NCBI GenBank assembly: GCA_020025755.1
Contig: JAHHRO010000046.1
Location: forward strand, 1 to 13,615
Direction: 5' to 3'
DNA from: Butyricicoccus sp.
GTDB lineage: Bacteria > Bacillota > Clostridia > Oscillospirales > Butyricicoccaceae
DNA length: 13,615 nt
The notes under the pieces were generated by a model that searched no databases, was not told the origin of the DNA, and saw only the letters and a list, made by a program, of their open reading frames with translations. The position numbers and the translations under genes were made by a program. This document shows positions 5,772-12,728 of this stretch, piece after piece; within the stretch, counting starts at the first letter, position 1, and each line of letters begins with the position of its first letter.

Positions 5772-8067
5772 GGCACTTCCCTCCTAACAAGCCAGCTTCA
5801 CGGAAATGTTCAATGAGTTTTTGGGGGGTAAGCGGAAGCGAATTGACGGAGATCCCTGTTGCGTGCAGCAGGGCATTGCGGACAGCCGGCGCAACGGGTA
5901 TGGTAGGCGGTTCGCCCAGAGCCTTGTTTCCATAGGGGGCGGTGGGATCTTCGATCTCGACGAAGTGTACCTCCAGATCGGGGGTATCCATTGCAGTCGG
6001 GATCTTATAATCCAGCAGATTGGCATTGAGTGGGCGGCAGTTGTCATCAAACAGCAGTTCCTCACTCAGCGCATAGCCGAGTCCCATGCTCATGCCGCCG
6101 TGGCACTGTGCCTCGGCGAGCTTGGGGTTGATGATCTTTCCGCTGTCGTGTACATTGACAAGGCGCAGGACATGGATCTGTCCCAGAGGGATATCCACTT
6201 CGATCTCGGCAAAGCATACACCGGTCGCAAAGCTGTTCTGCTCGCAGTGGTAGGTTTCCTCTGCGGTGATGTGCAGGCTGCGCGTGCGGCTGTAGCTGCT
6301 CTCCATGCCGACCTCCGCAACCGTGCAGACCTGCTGATCGGCTTTGTCGTAGATGATGCCGTCGCGAATGGTAAGCTCCTCCGCCTCGCGTGCGTGCATG
6401 AAAGCGGCATATTCGAGGATCTTTGCGCGCAGACTTTGTCCGGTCAGCTTGCAGGCAGTACCGCAGACGTAGGTTTGACGGGAGCCGTAAGCACCTGTGT
6501 CAAAGGGGGTGATATCGGTATCCTGTGTGGACTGGATATCAATGTGGTTTACAGGCAAGCCAATAGATTCGGCTGCCATCTGGGTGAATACGGTATCAGC
6601 ACCCTGTCCGATCTCGGTTGCACCCATCTGTACGCTGACGCGTCCGTCCTCATGCAGCACCATGCGGCAGGAAGCGGTTTCAAGGGAGAAAGGGTGTACA
6701 TTGGATTTATAGGTGAAGATCGCCATACCAACACCACGGCGTACCGAACCGGTCTGGTTTTGGTAAGCCGTGCGCTTTCGATCCCAGTCGATCGCGGCGC
6801 GACCCTTGGCAATTGCCTGATCTAGCCCATAGGAATGCATGGTGATCCCGTTGTGTGGATCTACATAGCCAGCCTGCACACAGTTTTTGAGGCGGAATGC
6901 GAGGGGATCCATATGGAGCGCATGGGCAAGGTCATCGGTCAGCGATTCCATGACGAAGCAGCCTTGGGGGATGCCATAGCCGCGCATCGCACCTGCGGTG
7001 GGGCGGTTGGTATAGACCGTAAAGCTTTCGGAATCCAAGGACAGTCGATCACGATAGCACTGCTTAAAGACATTCGAGGCATTCGCAGCGATCGCATGAC
7101 CATGCGATGCATAGCCGCCCTGATTGGCAAAGCCGCGATAGGTACGCGCAAGCAGGGTGCCATCGGCAGAGGCGACTGCCTGCACGTCCCAGTCAAAGGC
7201 ATGGCGCGTGCGTGTGCAGCCCAGAACTTCTTCGCGTGTCAGTTCCACTTTGACTGCATGCCCGCCGACCTGTGTGGTCAGCCATGCAGTCAGCGGTTCG
7301 GTCAGCACATCCTGCTTGTTGCCAAAGCCGCCGCCGATATACGGCTTGATCACGCGCACCTTTGACCATGAGATCCCAAGTGCCTGACCGCAGATGCGGC
7401 GGACGATGTGTGGGATCTGGGTGGAGGAGATGACAACGATCTTCTCGCCCTCCATATATGCAACGGAATGCACGAGTTCCATGTGACAATGCTGTACGGC
7501 AGGGACATGATAATGGCCGGAAACCATAACGGCGTCCGGTGTATCCACAGCCTGTGCAAAACTTCCGTCGCCGACATGGAACTCTGTGTGTCCGACGACA
7601 TTGTTCGGGCGTTCTTCATGCAGTGCGATGGCATCGGGCTGCATGGCTTCCTGTGGGGTGGAAATTGCGGGATAGGCTTCGATATCAGGAACGACCAGCC
7701 GTGCAGCACGCTCGGCACTGATACGGTCGCGTGCAATGACAACGGCGATTTCATCGCCCCAAACACGAATACGCTGATTGAGCAGCTTGCGATCGCTGAT
7801 ATCCTGATGTTGGGGGTCGAGCGACCATGGATGTCCTGCGGTGGGAAACTGAATGTCGGGTACGTCAAAACAGGTGAGGATGCGAACGACATTCGGGACT
7901 GCCTGCGCAGCGGTGAGGTCAAAACCGCGAACCAGACCGTTGGCAATGGGGGCGCGCACGATCTTGGCAAAATAAGCATCATGGGGTTCGAGGTCGCCCA
8001 CATATTGGGCAGTTCCAGTAACCTTTGCATGTGCATCAACGCGAGGAATACTTTGACCAACTGTCAT
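5764..8067 (-). CDS. xdhA: Xanthine dehydrogenase-type molybdenum-binding subunit
   Basis: This 767-residue protein has the normal length for a stand-alone large subunit. The N-terminal domain shows VTGTAQYVGDL and KIVRAP. The molybdopterin-binding part shows GGGFGNK (245-251), AMRGYG (360-365), GATEIGQG (482-489), DTGAYGSRQ (523-531), and KALGEPP (715-721) with the likely catalytic base E719. Gln252 follows GGGFGNK, where mammalian xanthine oxidase has its substrate Glu. It would hydroxylate xanthine or hypoxanthine; other N-heterocycles cannot be excluded. GGAG lies 10 nt before the ATG. dcd ends 36 nt upstream. No molybdenum-cofactor insertion gene is present in the window. Confidence 0.94.
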   Translation of the reverse strand: MTVGQSIPRVDAHAKVTGTAQYVGDLEPHDAYFAKIVRAPIANGLVRGFDLTAAQAVPNVVRILTCFDVPDIQFPTAGHPWSLDPQHQDISDRKLLNQRIRVWGDEIAVVIARDRISAERAARLVVPDIEAYPAISTPQEAMQPDAIALHEERPNNVVGHTEFHVGDGSFAQAVDTPDAVMVSGHYHVPAVQHCHMELVHSVAYMEGEKIVVISSTQIPHIVRRICGQALGISWSKVRVIKPYIGGGFGNKQDVLTEPLTAWLTTQVGGHAVKVELTREEVLGCTRTRHAFDWDVQAVASADGTLLARTYRGFANQGGYASHGHAIAANASNVFKQCYRDRLSLDSESFTVYTNRPTAGAMRGYGIPQGCFVMESLTDDLAHALHMDPLAFRLKNCVQAGYVDPHNGITMHSYGLDQAIAKGRAAIDWDRKRTAYQNQTGSVRRGVGMAIFTYKSNVHPFSLETASCRMVLHEDGRVSVQMGATEIGQGADTVFTQMAAESIGLPVNHIDIQSTQDTDITPFDTGAYGSRQTYVCGTACKLTGQSLRAKILEYAAFMHAREAEELTIRDGIIYDKADQQVCTVAEVGMESSYSRTRSLHITAEETYHCEQNSFATGVCFAEIEVDIPLGQIHVLRLVNVHDSGKIINPKLAEAQCHGGMSMGLGYALSEELLFDDNCRPLNANLLDYKIPTAMDTPDLEVHFVEIEDPTAPYGNKALGEPPTIPVAPAVRNALLHATGISVNSLPLTPQKLIEHFREAGLLGGKCHV

Positions 8068-8103
8068 GATAGAATCACTCCTTGTTTTGCGCCTGTTTAT
8101 GGA

Positions 8104-8628
8104 TCAGTTTTTTTCGAAATCCTGATAGAGCAGGCTCGGCTGGATACCGGTGTTGTTTTGGTATTTACCGCTTTGATAAGGTTCATATTCGCCGTGGATA
8201 TCATGGTAGTAGATCTGGCAGATCTCTACATTGGGGTAGATGCGAATGGGCTGGACGCAGAAGATCTCCAGCGTCCAGTATCCGGAAAATCCAACATCTC
8301 CAAAGCCTGCTGTGACATGAATGAACAGTCCGAGCCGTCCGGTGGAAGAACGTCCCTCCAGCATGGGAACAAAACCGTCTGTGCGCGTGAACTCATTGGT
8401 GCGCCCAAGGTATAAACGGTTTGGTTCAAGCAATAAGCCCTCGGGCGGAATGATGAGGTGCTTGGTCGGGTTTGGGGTCTTCATATCCAATACATCGTTC
8501 TCATAAACGAGCAGTTCATTTGCAAGGGAAAGATTGTAGCTGTTTGGATTGAGTCGGCTGGGGTCGAATGGTTCGATGATGATTTCTTTACCGATATGCT
8601 TTTCGATTTCTTTTCCGGATAAGATCAT
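8104..8628 (-). CDS. dcd: dCTP deaminase
   Basis: This 174-residue protein starts MILSGKEIEKHI, typical of Dcd. It has RLNPNSYNLSL (25-35), FVPMLEGRSSTGRLGL (86-101), HVTAGFGDVGFSG (104-116), and the catalytic glutamate E121 in YWTLEI. The C-terminus has SGKYQNNTGIQPS (153-165). It deaminates dCTP to dUTP, or to dUMP if it is the bifunctional type; I cannot tell which by eye. AAAGGA lies 8 nt before the ATG at 8628. Upstream in-frame extensions overlap guaD and lack homology. It lies 13 nt after guaD and 36 nt before xdhA on the same strand. A pyrimidine deoxynucleotide enzyme inside a purine catabolic operon is unexpected. Confidence 0.94.
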   Translation of the reverse strand: MILSGKEIEKHIGKEIIIEPFDPSRLNPNSYNLSLANELLVYENDVLDMKTPNPTKHLIIPPEGLLLEPNRLYLGRTNEFTRTDGFVPMLEGRSSTGRLGLFIHVTAGFGDVGFSGYWTLEIFCVQPIRIYPNVEICQIYYHDIHGEYEPYQSGKYQNNTGIQPSLLYQDFEKN

Positions 8629-8641
8629 AGGGAATTTCCTT

Positions 8642-9910
8642 TCAGAATAGTTTGCGTCCGTCCACATACTTGTGGATCACTGCACGGTCATCGGACAAGT
8701 AAATGATACGGGTGAGGCGTTCTTCTGGGGTGAGATCGAGTGGGCTGGGCAGATCGGAATCATCCAAAACAACGGCGTCAAAAGCAAAACCGGCTTCAAA
8801 CGCACCGACCTTGCCAAAGAAGGCACCGCCGCCGCGCGTACCCATCCAGAATGCCTCGGGAAGTGTGATGGGGGAAAGGCTCTGATCGAGCAGACGCCAG
8901 CGCAGCTTGGAGGACTGCACAGCATCCGCCATTGCACGCAGAATGGAAAGATGGGTACCGCCTGCAATGTCCGAACCAAGTCCAATGTGCATGCCCTCAT
9001 CCAGATAAGTGCGAGCGGGTGCGGCACCGGAAGAAAGGTTTATATTGGACTGCGGACAGTGTGCAATGAACACACCATTCTGCTTCATGCGTGCGCGTTC
9101 TTCCGCATCCGACCAGACGCAGTGCGCCATGATCGTGGGACAGCCTCCGAACATACCGAAGCGGTCGTATGCATCACCATATCCGCGCGCCTCTGGACAC
9201 AGCTCGCGTACCCATGCAATCTCACCCTGATTTTCCGACAGGTGGGATTGCACGGGCAGTCCGGTTTCCTGCTGCAAGCGGTGCAGACCTTCCATCAGGG
9301 CATCGGTACAGCTTGGAAGGAAGCGTGGGGTCAGGATCGGCAGACAATGCTTGAGATCCTGACAGCCAGCAAGCCAAATGCGCGTTGCCTCCAGAGAAGA
9401 CTGTGCATCTGCTTCGCACAGCACATCAGGACTGTTGCGATCCATATTGACCTTGCCCACAAAGGTTTCCAGTCCGCTTTCCTCAAGCATCTGCATAAGG
9501 ATATGCGTTGCCGGAACATGGAGCGTGCCAAAGAGTGCGGCGCGTGTGGTGGCACTGCGGCGCAGATCATCCACAAAGATGCTGTATGCACGGCAGGCAT
9601 AATCAAGATCCTGATAACGTGCCTCTTGTGGGAAGGTCTGGGCGTTGAGCCAGTCGAGCAATTCGAGATCCATCCCAAGTGAGCGGAATGCATACTGCGG
9701 TGCATGCGCATGCAGATCGGTCAGACCGGGGATAATGAGTTTTCCGCTGTGATCCATGACCGGGATCTCTGCAAACTGTTTGGGAAGCTGTGTGAAAACA
9801 CCTACACATATGCCATCCTCGCAGACGGCGTAATGGGAGGGGTGGACAGCAAGCGTTTGCGGTGTCTGGCTGAAGATGATATCACCCTTGAGTGCGAACG
9901 TTCGATTCAT
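8642..9910 (-). CDS. guaD: Guanine deaminase, amidohydrolase type
   Basis: This 422-residue protein is a zinc amidohydrolase converting guanine to xanthine plus ammonia. It has PGLTDLHAHAPQY (61-73) with metal ligands H67 and H69, PRF (195-197), SHLSEN (222-227) with H223 and E226, MAHC (H263), and LGSDIAGG with D314. AAGGAGG lies 9 nt before the ATG at 9910. The open frame runs further upstream, but only through the riboswitch terminator, so the longer version is not real. It is the first gene of the operon, directly under the purine riboswitch, and its product feeds the xanthine dehydrogenase genes downstream. Confidence 0.95.
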   Translation of the reverse strand: MNRTFALKGDIIFSQTPQTLAVHPSHYAVCEDGICVGVFTQLPKQFAEIPVMDHSGKLIIPGLTDLHAHAPQYAFRSLGMDLELLDWLNAQTFPQEARYQDLDYACRAYSIFVDDLRRSATTRAALFGTLHVPATHILMQMLEESGLETFVGKVNMDRNSPDVLCEADAQSSLEATRIWLAGCQDLKHCLPILTPRFLPSCTDALMEGLHRLQQETGLPVQSHLSENQGEIAWVRELCPEARGYGDAYDRFGMFGGCPTIMAHCVWSDAEERARMKQNGVFIAHCPQSNINLSSGAAPARTYLDEGMHIGLGSDIAGGTHLSILRAMADAVQSSKLRWRLLDQSLSPITLPEAFWMGTRGGGAFFGKVGAFEAGFAFDAVVLDDSDLPSPLDLTPEERLTRIIYLSDDRAVIHKYVDGRKLF

Positions 9911-9956
9911 GAATATATGCCTCCTTGTTTGGAAAAATTGTGTAAAGAGCGTCTGA

Positions 9957-9986
9957 AAATAAAAAAACAACTGAGGGAAACCAGTC
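9957..9986 (-). terminator. Riboswitch terminator in the guaD leader
   Basis: On the minus strand a short 6-bp stem (9981-9986 with 9969-9974, G-U at both ends, six-base loop) is followed by TTG, seven T, A and TTTT. The weak stem with a very strong U-tract suits a regulated terminator. It lies between the aptamer and the guaD ribosome site. Confidence 0.75.
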
Positions 9987-10000
9987 ATGCCTCCTATGGA

Positions 10001-10069
10001 GGACTTATAGTCAACTGTTTCCGGCAGTTGGTAGAGACGCTCAACCAATTATGAGCATATATAAGAGCC
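10001..10069 (-). promoter_or_regulatory. Purine (guanine-class) riboswitch aptamer
   Basis: Read on the minus strand: P1 (CTTATA 10060-10065 with TATAAG 10004-10009), P2 (GCTCA 10052-10056 with TGAGC 10039-10043), J2/3 GTCTCTACC, P3 (CAACTG with CAGTTG) closing loop CCGGAAA, then ACTATAAG. The three-way junction core, the GG in loop 2 and the CC in loop 3 match the purine riboswitch family. The pyrimidine in J3/1 that pairs with the ligand is C, which specifies guanine-type rather than adenine ligands. P2 is only 5 bp, shorter than the usual 7. It controls guaD-dcd-xdhABC. Confidence 0.92.
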
Positions 10070-10076
10070 TAAATTC

Positions 10077-10105
10077 ATTATATCCGTAAGACTTTCTTTT
10101 GTCAA
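10077..10105 (-). promoter_or_regulatory. Consensus promoter of the guaD operon
   Basis: On the minus strand there is TTGACA (10100-10105), exactly 17 nt, and TATAAT (10077-10082). Transcription would begin near 10070, right at the foot of riboswitch stem P1. With perfect hexamers, control is expected to lie in the riboswitch rather than in promoter strength. Confidence 0.92.
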
Positions 10106-10118
10106 TTGCAGAAGTATG

Positions 10119-10147
10119 GTGACAAGTGAAGAAAAATCATGTACAAT
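10119..10147 (+). promoter_or_regulatory. Divergent promoter of the DUF2262-like gene
   Basis: GTGACA (10119-10124), a 17-nt spacer and TACAAT (10142-10147) give one mismatch in each hexamer. Its -35 lies only 13 bases from the -35 of the guaD promoter, so the polymerases face away from each other across a tiny gap. Confidence 0.75.
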
Positions 10148-10174
10148 AGAAAAGAGACAAGGAGGAATATCCCA

Positions 10175-10849
10175 ATGACAGAGCAATTTGAAATTGTCGC
10201 ATTGACCGATGTAGATGCAGCTTTTATTCAGCCTTCAGGTCAGAAGGGTGAAGTTATCGTCCGCAAGAGCATTACTGCATATAAGCGTCTTGATACAGGT
10301 GCTGTGCAGGAGGGCTTGTTTGAGCTTGCCGCACAAGCTGTTCCGGCGCGTGCGCAGCTGTACCGGATCTCACTGCCGTCCGACGCATTGGTGCGTATGA
10401 CGGTTCGCAAGGGGGAGCAGGGTCGCCTCTGGATGGATCACCTGCCAGCACCTGCGCAGGACGAGGATCTGGAAAAGCTGCTCGAAGAGCAGGTCGCAGA
10501 AAAGACCTACACAGATGATACACTGGGTCTGTTCCGCTTTGATCGCGAGAGCAGCGTGTATCAGTGTGAGATCGAATGGCGTAAAAAGACGATCACCTTG
10601 GAGATCGAAGATGTAGAGTCTGAGCTGCCGCGCGAGATCGCGCGCAAGTTACAGGCAGAGGCAGAGAAGTGGGAACTGGCTGCGCGTGCGCAGATCAAGG
10701 CGATCAAGCCTGCGGCTTCTCGCATGTCGATGCAATCGGTTTCTGTGGACAATGAAGGCGCATTTACGTTCTGGTTTGCTGGCAAGTCTGGCATTGCTTA
10801 TGCAGCAGGCTCGCTGGAAGAAGGCGTAACCGATGCGACCGTGATCTAA
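10175..10849 (+). CDS. DUF2262-like protein of unknown function
   Basis: This is a 224-residue soluble protein with no signal peptide or membrane segment. Residues 115-145 (DTLGLFRFDR, then CEIEWRKKTITLEIE) and the C-terminal VSVDNEGAFTFWF and GSLEEGVTDA blocks (190-221) resemble the DUF2262 family as I remember it. The N-terminal half (1-95) is mixed alpha/beta, and residues 150-180 form a charged helix. AAGGAGG lies 9 nt before the ATG at 10175; the upstream in-frame ATG at 10139 precedes the likely transcription start, so it is not used. It is monocistronic, with its own promoter and terminator, and divergent from the guanine-riboswitch operon. No function is known to me. Confidence 0.85.
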   Translation: MTEQFEIVALTDVDAAFIQPSGQKGEVIVRKSITAYKRLDTGAVQEGLFELAAQAVPARAQLYRISLPSDALVRMTVRKGEQGRLWMDHLPAPAQDEDLEKLLEEQVAEKTYTDDTLGLFRFDRESSVYQCEIEWRKKTITLEIEDVESELPREIARKLQAEAEKWELAARAQIKAIKPAASRMSMQSVSVDNEGAFTFWFAGKSGIAYAAGSLEEGVTDATVI

Positions 10850-10868
10850 GATCGCACAACATGCAAAT

Positions 10869-10918
10869 AAAAACGGCTTTCAGGCAATACCACATTCAAT
10901 GCCTGAAGGTCGTTTTTT
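10869..10918 (+). terminator. Intrinsic terminator after the DUF2262-like gene
   Basis: An 18-bp stem with two G-U pairs (10869-10886 with 10900-10917), a 13-nt loop, and a terminal run of six T. It starts 19 nt after the stop codon. Confidence 0.88.
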
Positions 10919-10930
10919 ATGCTTCCCATC

Positions 10931-10969
10931 AAAAATAAAAGTGCTGCTTGAAGCAGCACTTTTATTTTT
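10931..10969. terminator. Bidirectional terminator at the end of the symporter gene
   Basis: A perfect 19-bp inverted repeat (10931-10949 with 10951-10969) is centred on GCTGCTTGAAGCAGC and flanked by A-rich and T-rich arms. On the minus strand it follows the symporter stop (10970) immediately; on the plus strand it backs up the preceding terminator. Confidence 0.9.
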
Positions 10970-12346
10970 TTAAACCTTGATAATACCAGCAACTTTCAAA
11001 AGCTCCGTAATGAGGATCATAATGAGCATCACAGGTGCGATCCAGCGGATCATTACAATAAACAGCTTTTTTCTATGGAATGCACCCGATGATTCTACCT
11101 CATCGATCACTGTTTTCGGACCGACAAAGTGGCCGATGAGCAGACAGGTGATGAAGGCGACGATCGGCATAATGATGGAGTTCGAGATGAAGTCGAAGAA
11201 GTCAAGGAATGCCATGCCGAGCGGCTGGATTGCGGAAAGCGGACCATAGCCAAGGCAGGAGAGCATGCCCAGTGCCAACACACCAATAATGACACCGATG
11301 GTTGCAGTTTTGCGACCGATGTGCAGCTTGTCCACCACGATCGAGACGATGGTCTCCATCAGGGAGATGGAAGAAGTCAAAGCAGCCAGCAGAACGAGCA
11401 GGAAGAAGATCGTGCCGATAAAGCCGCCGAATGCCATAGAGTCAAATACCTTTGGCAGGACGCCGAACATCAGACCGGGGCCCGCGCTCTGCTGAACCAA
11501 TGTGGTGTCGCCGCCGCTGAAAGCAACCATAGCAGGAATGATCATGAGACCGGCGAGCATCGCAATACCGGTATCGAACACCTCGATCTGTGTAACGGAG
11601 TGCTCAAGGATGTTGTCCTTCTGCATATAGGAGCCGTAGGTGATCATGATGCCCATTGCAAGGGACATCGAGTAGAACAGCTGACCCATTGCACCGAGTA
11701 CGGTAAAGACAGAGAAGTCTTCCCAGCGCGGCAGCAGATAGAACTTGAGTCCATCCATTGCACCCGGAAGTGTCAGAGAGTATCCGGCGATGATGATGGA
11801 CAGGATGACCAGCACAGGCATCATGACGCGGCTGACCTTTTCGATGCCCTTTTCTACGCCGAAGAGGACGATCACTGCATTGAGCAGGACATAGAGCACA
11901 AACCAAGTGACCGGCGTGTTGAGTACGCCTTGCGTCTGTACGGAAATAAAGTTTCCGAAGAAAGCATCCGAGGTTGTTTGTGCGCTGTTGCCCGAAAGGA
12001 ACTCAACAAAATATTTGATGACCCAGCCGCCGATTACACAGTAATACGGTGTGATGATAACAGGGACAAGGGAGGCGAGCCAGCCAAGGAAGCCGAATCG
12101 CTTGTCCAGCGCACTGTATGCGCCGATACAGGAAAGCCGTGTTTTGCGGCCGATCGCGATTTCGGCGATCATAATGGTAAAACCAAAGGTGATGGCCAAA
12201 ATGATATACACCAGTAGGAATGTGCCGCCACCGTATTTTGCTGCAAGATATGGGAAACGCCAGAGGTTACCCAGACCGACCGCAGAACCTGCCGCTGCAA
12301 GGACGAAGCCCAGACGGCTGGTAAAGCTGCTGCGTTCTTTTTTCAT
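10970..12346 (-). CDS. Sodium-dependent symporter, NSS/SLC6 family
   Basis: This 458-residue membrane protein has a LeuT-type fold with about 11-12 helices. TM1 carries the substrate/sodium motif AAAGSAVGLGNLWRFPYL (17-34), followed by GGGTFLLVY in the first hairpin. TM6 has LGQLFYSMSL-type residues (218-230, written here as GAMGQLFYSMSLAMG), and TM8 has the sodium-site AALTSSISLMET (321-332). Relatives such as LeuT and Tyt1 import amino acids with sodium. The substrate here is not predictable by eye. The ATG at 12346 was chosen over an upstream TTG because it has a G-rich site about 10 nt upstream and the typical basic MKKER start. It is monocistronic. Confidence 0.93.
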   Translation of the reverse strand: MKKERSSFTSRLGFVLAAAGSAVGLGNLWRFPYLAAKYGGGTFLLVYIILAITFGFTIMIAEIAIGRKTRLSCIGAYSALDKRFGFLGWLASLVPVIITPYYCVIGGWVIKYFVEFLSGNSAQTTSDAFFGNFISVQTQGVLNTPVTWFVLYVLLNAVIVLFGVEKGIEKVSRVMMPVLVILSIIIAGYSLTLPGAMDGLKFYLLPRWEDFSVFTVLGAMGQLFYSMSLAMGIMITYGSYMQKDNILEHSVTQIEVFDTGIAMLAGLMIIPAMVAFSGGDTTLVQQSAGPGLMFGVLPKVFDSMAFGGFIGTIFFLLVLLAALTSSISLMETIVSIVVDKLHIGRKTATIGVIIGVLALGMLSCLGYGPLSAIQPLGMAFLDFFDFISNSIIMPIVAFITCLLIGHFVGPKTVIDEVESSGAFHRKKLFIVMIRWIAPVMLIMILITELLKVAGIIKV

Positions 12347-12375
12347 AGTACAAACCCCCAAAAGATTTTTTCACA

Positions 12376-12403
12376 CGATTCAGTGAGGTGATAAGATGAA
12401 TCG
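12376..12403 (-). repeat. Inverted repeat in the symporter leader, possible operator
   Basis: CGATTCA (12376-12382) and TGAATCG (12397-12403) form a perfect 7-bp inverted repeat spaced by 14 nt. It lies just downstream of the predicted transcription start and about 30 bases before the symporter start codon. It could be a repressor site or a leader hairpin. Confidence 0.45.
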
Positions 12404-12415
12404 GTAATGTAGACT

Positions 12416-12444
12416 ATTATTCCATAAAAACAAATGTATTTCAA
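12416..12444 (-). promoter_or_regulatory. Promoter of the NSS symporter gene
   Basis: On the minus strand there is TTGAAA (12439-12444), a 17-nt spacer ending in TGG, and AATAAT (12416-12421). The TGn gives an extended -10. The leader is about 60 nt. Confidence 0.7.
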
Positions 12445-12539
12445 TGAGTTGACCGAAAAAAATTCAGATTTTTTGTATTTCCGCAAAAATTAACAGTTTT
12501 GATGGTGCATTTCACAAAAAATAATGGGCAATTCACAAA

Positions 12540-12568
12540 TTGACAAAGTGGTGATCAGTTGGTATACT
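12540..12568 (+). promoter_or_regulatory. Promoter of the preQ1 riboswitch-transporter unit
   Basis: TTGACA (12540-12545), exactly 17 nt, and TATACT (12563-12568). Transcription would start near 12575, about 15 nt before the aptamer. Confidence 0.85.
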
Positions 12569-12589
12569 AATAAAATTCAAAATCATATC

Positions 12590-12628
12590 AGACAGTTCGT
12601 AACCATCCTGTCTCTAAACAAAACTAGG
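12590..12628 (+). promoter_or_regulatory. preQ1-I type riboswitch aptamer
   Basis: P1 is AGACAG (12590-12595) with CTGTCT (12608-12613). It encloses a 12-nt loop, TTCGTAACCATC, the same length as in the B. subtilis preQ1-I aptamer, with the ligand-pairing C at its end. A tail CTAAACAAAACTAGGA follows, typical of the A-rich 3' strand that forms the H-type pseudoknot. I could not draw all P2 pairs by eye. The gene downstream is a queuosine-precursor transporter, which strongly supports the call. Confidence 0.83.
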
Positions 12629-12632
12629 ACAT

Positions 12633-12668
12633 CCATGCGCCGCGTTCGCGGAGGTCATGGCTTTTTTG
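12633..12668 (+). terminator. First terminator of the preQ1 leader
   Basis: CCATG (12633-12637) pairs with CATGG (12656-12660), with an inner CCGC/GCGG helix around a GTTC loop and an asymmetric internal loop. Six T follow (12662-12667). It begins 5 nt after the aptamer tail, the usual place for a riboswitch expression platform. Confidence 0.8.
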
Positions 12669-12691
12669 TCGCCCGTATTGGGTATGGGATG

Positions 12692-12728
12692 GTGCGCTCT
12701 TGGATGAAGAACGCACTTTTTTATTTTT
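12692..12728 (+). terminator. Second terminator of the preQ1 leader
   Basis: GTGCG (12692-12696) pairs with CGCAC (12712-12716), and TCTT with AAGA inside, separated by one mismatch. T6-A-T5 follows and runs directly into the AGGAGG ribosome site at 12729. It stands between the first terminator and the gene, so it must also be bypassed for expression. Confidence 0.78.

Noticed and set aside
5806..6825. Plus-strand 339-residue open frame
   Set aside because: It is antisense to the well-supported molybdenum subunit gene, has no ribosome site, and shows no domain pattern; it follows from GC-biased codon use.
7408..8415. Plus-strand 335-residue open frame
   Set aside because: It lies opposite xdhA and dcd and spans their gap, with no recognisable protein features.
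9911..10048. 46-residue N-terminal extension of guanine deaminase
   Set aside because: It would translate through the riboswitch terminator and into the aptamer, and it has no ribosome site; the ATG at 9910 has a perfect one.
11129..12217. Plus-strand 362-residue open frame
   Set aside because: It is antisense to the symporter. The His/Asp/Glu-rich composition is the mirror of membrane-helix codons.
12347..12410. T-box or other amino-acid riboswitch for the symporter
   Set aside because: The leader is only about 60 nt and has no T-box sequence or terminator.
12658..12708. Possible 16-codon leader peptide beginning MAFLSPVLG
   Set aside because: GGAGG is only 2 nt from the ATG and the start is buried in the first terminator stem, so translation is unlikely. 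A regulatory peptide cannot be fully excluded.
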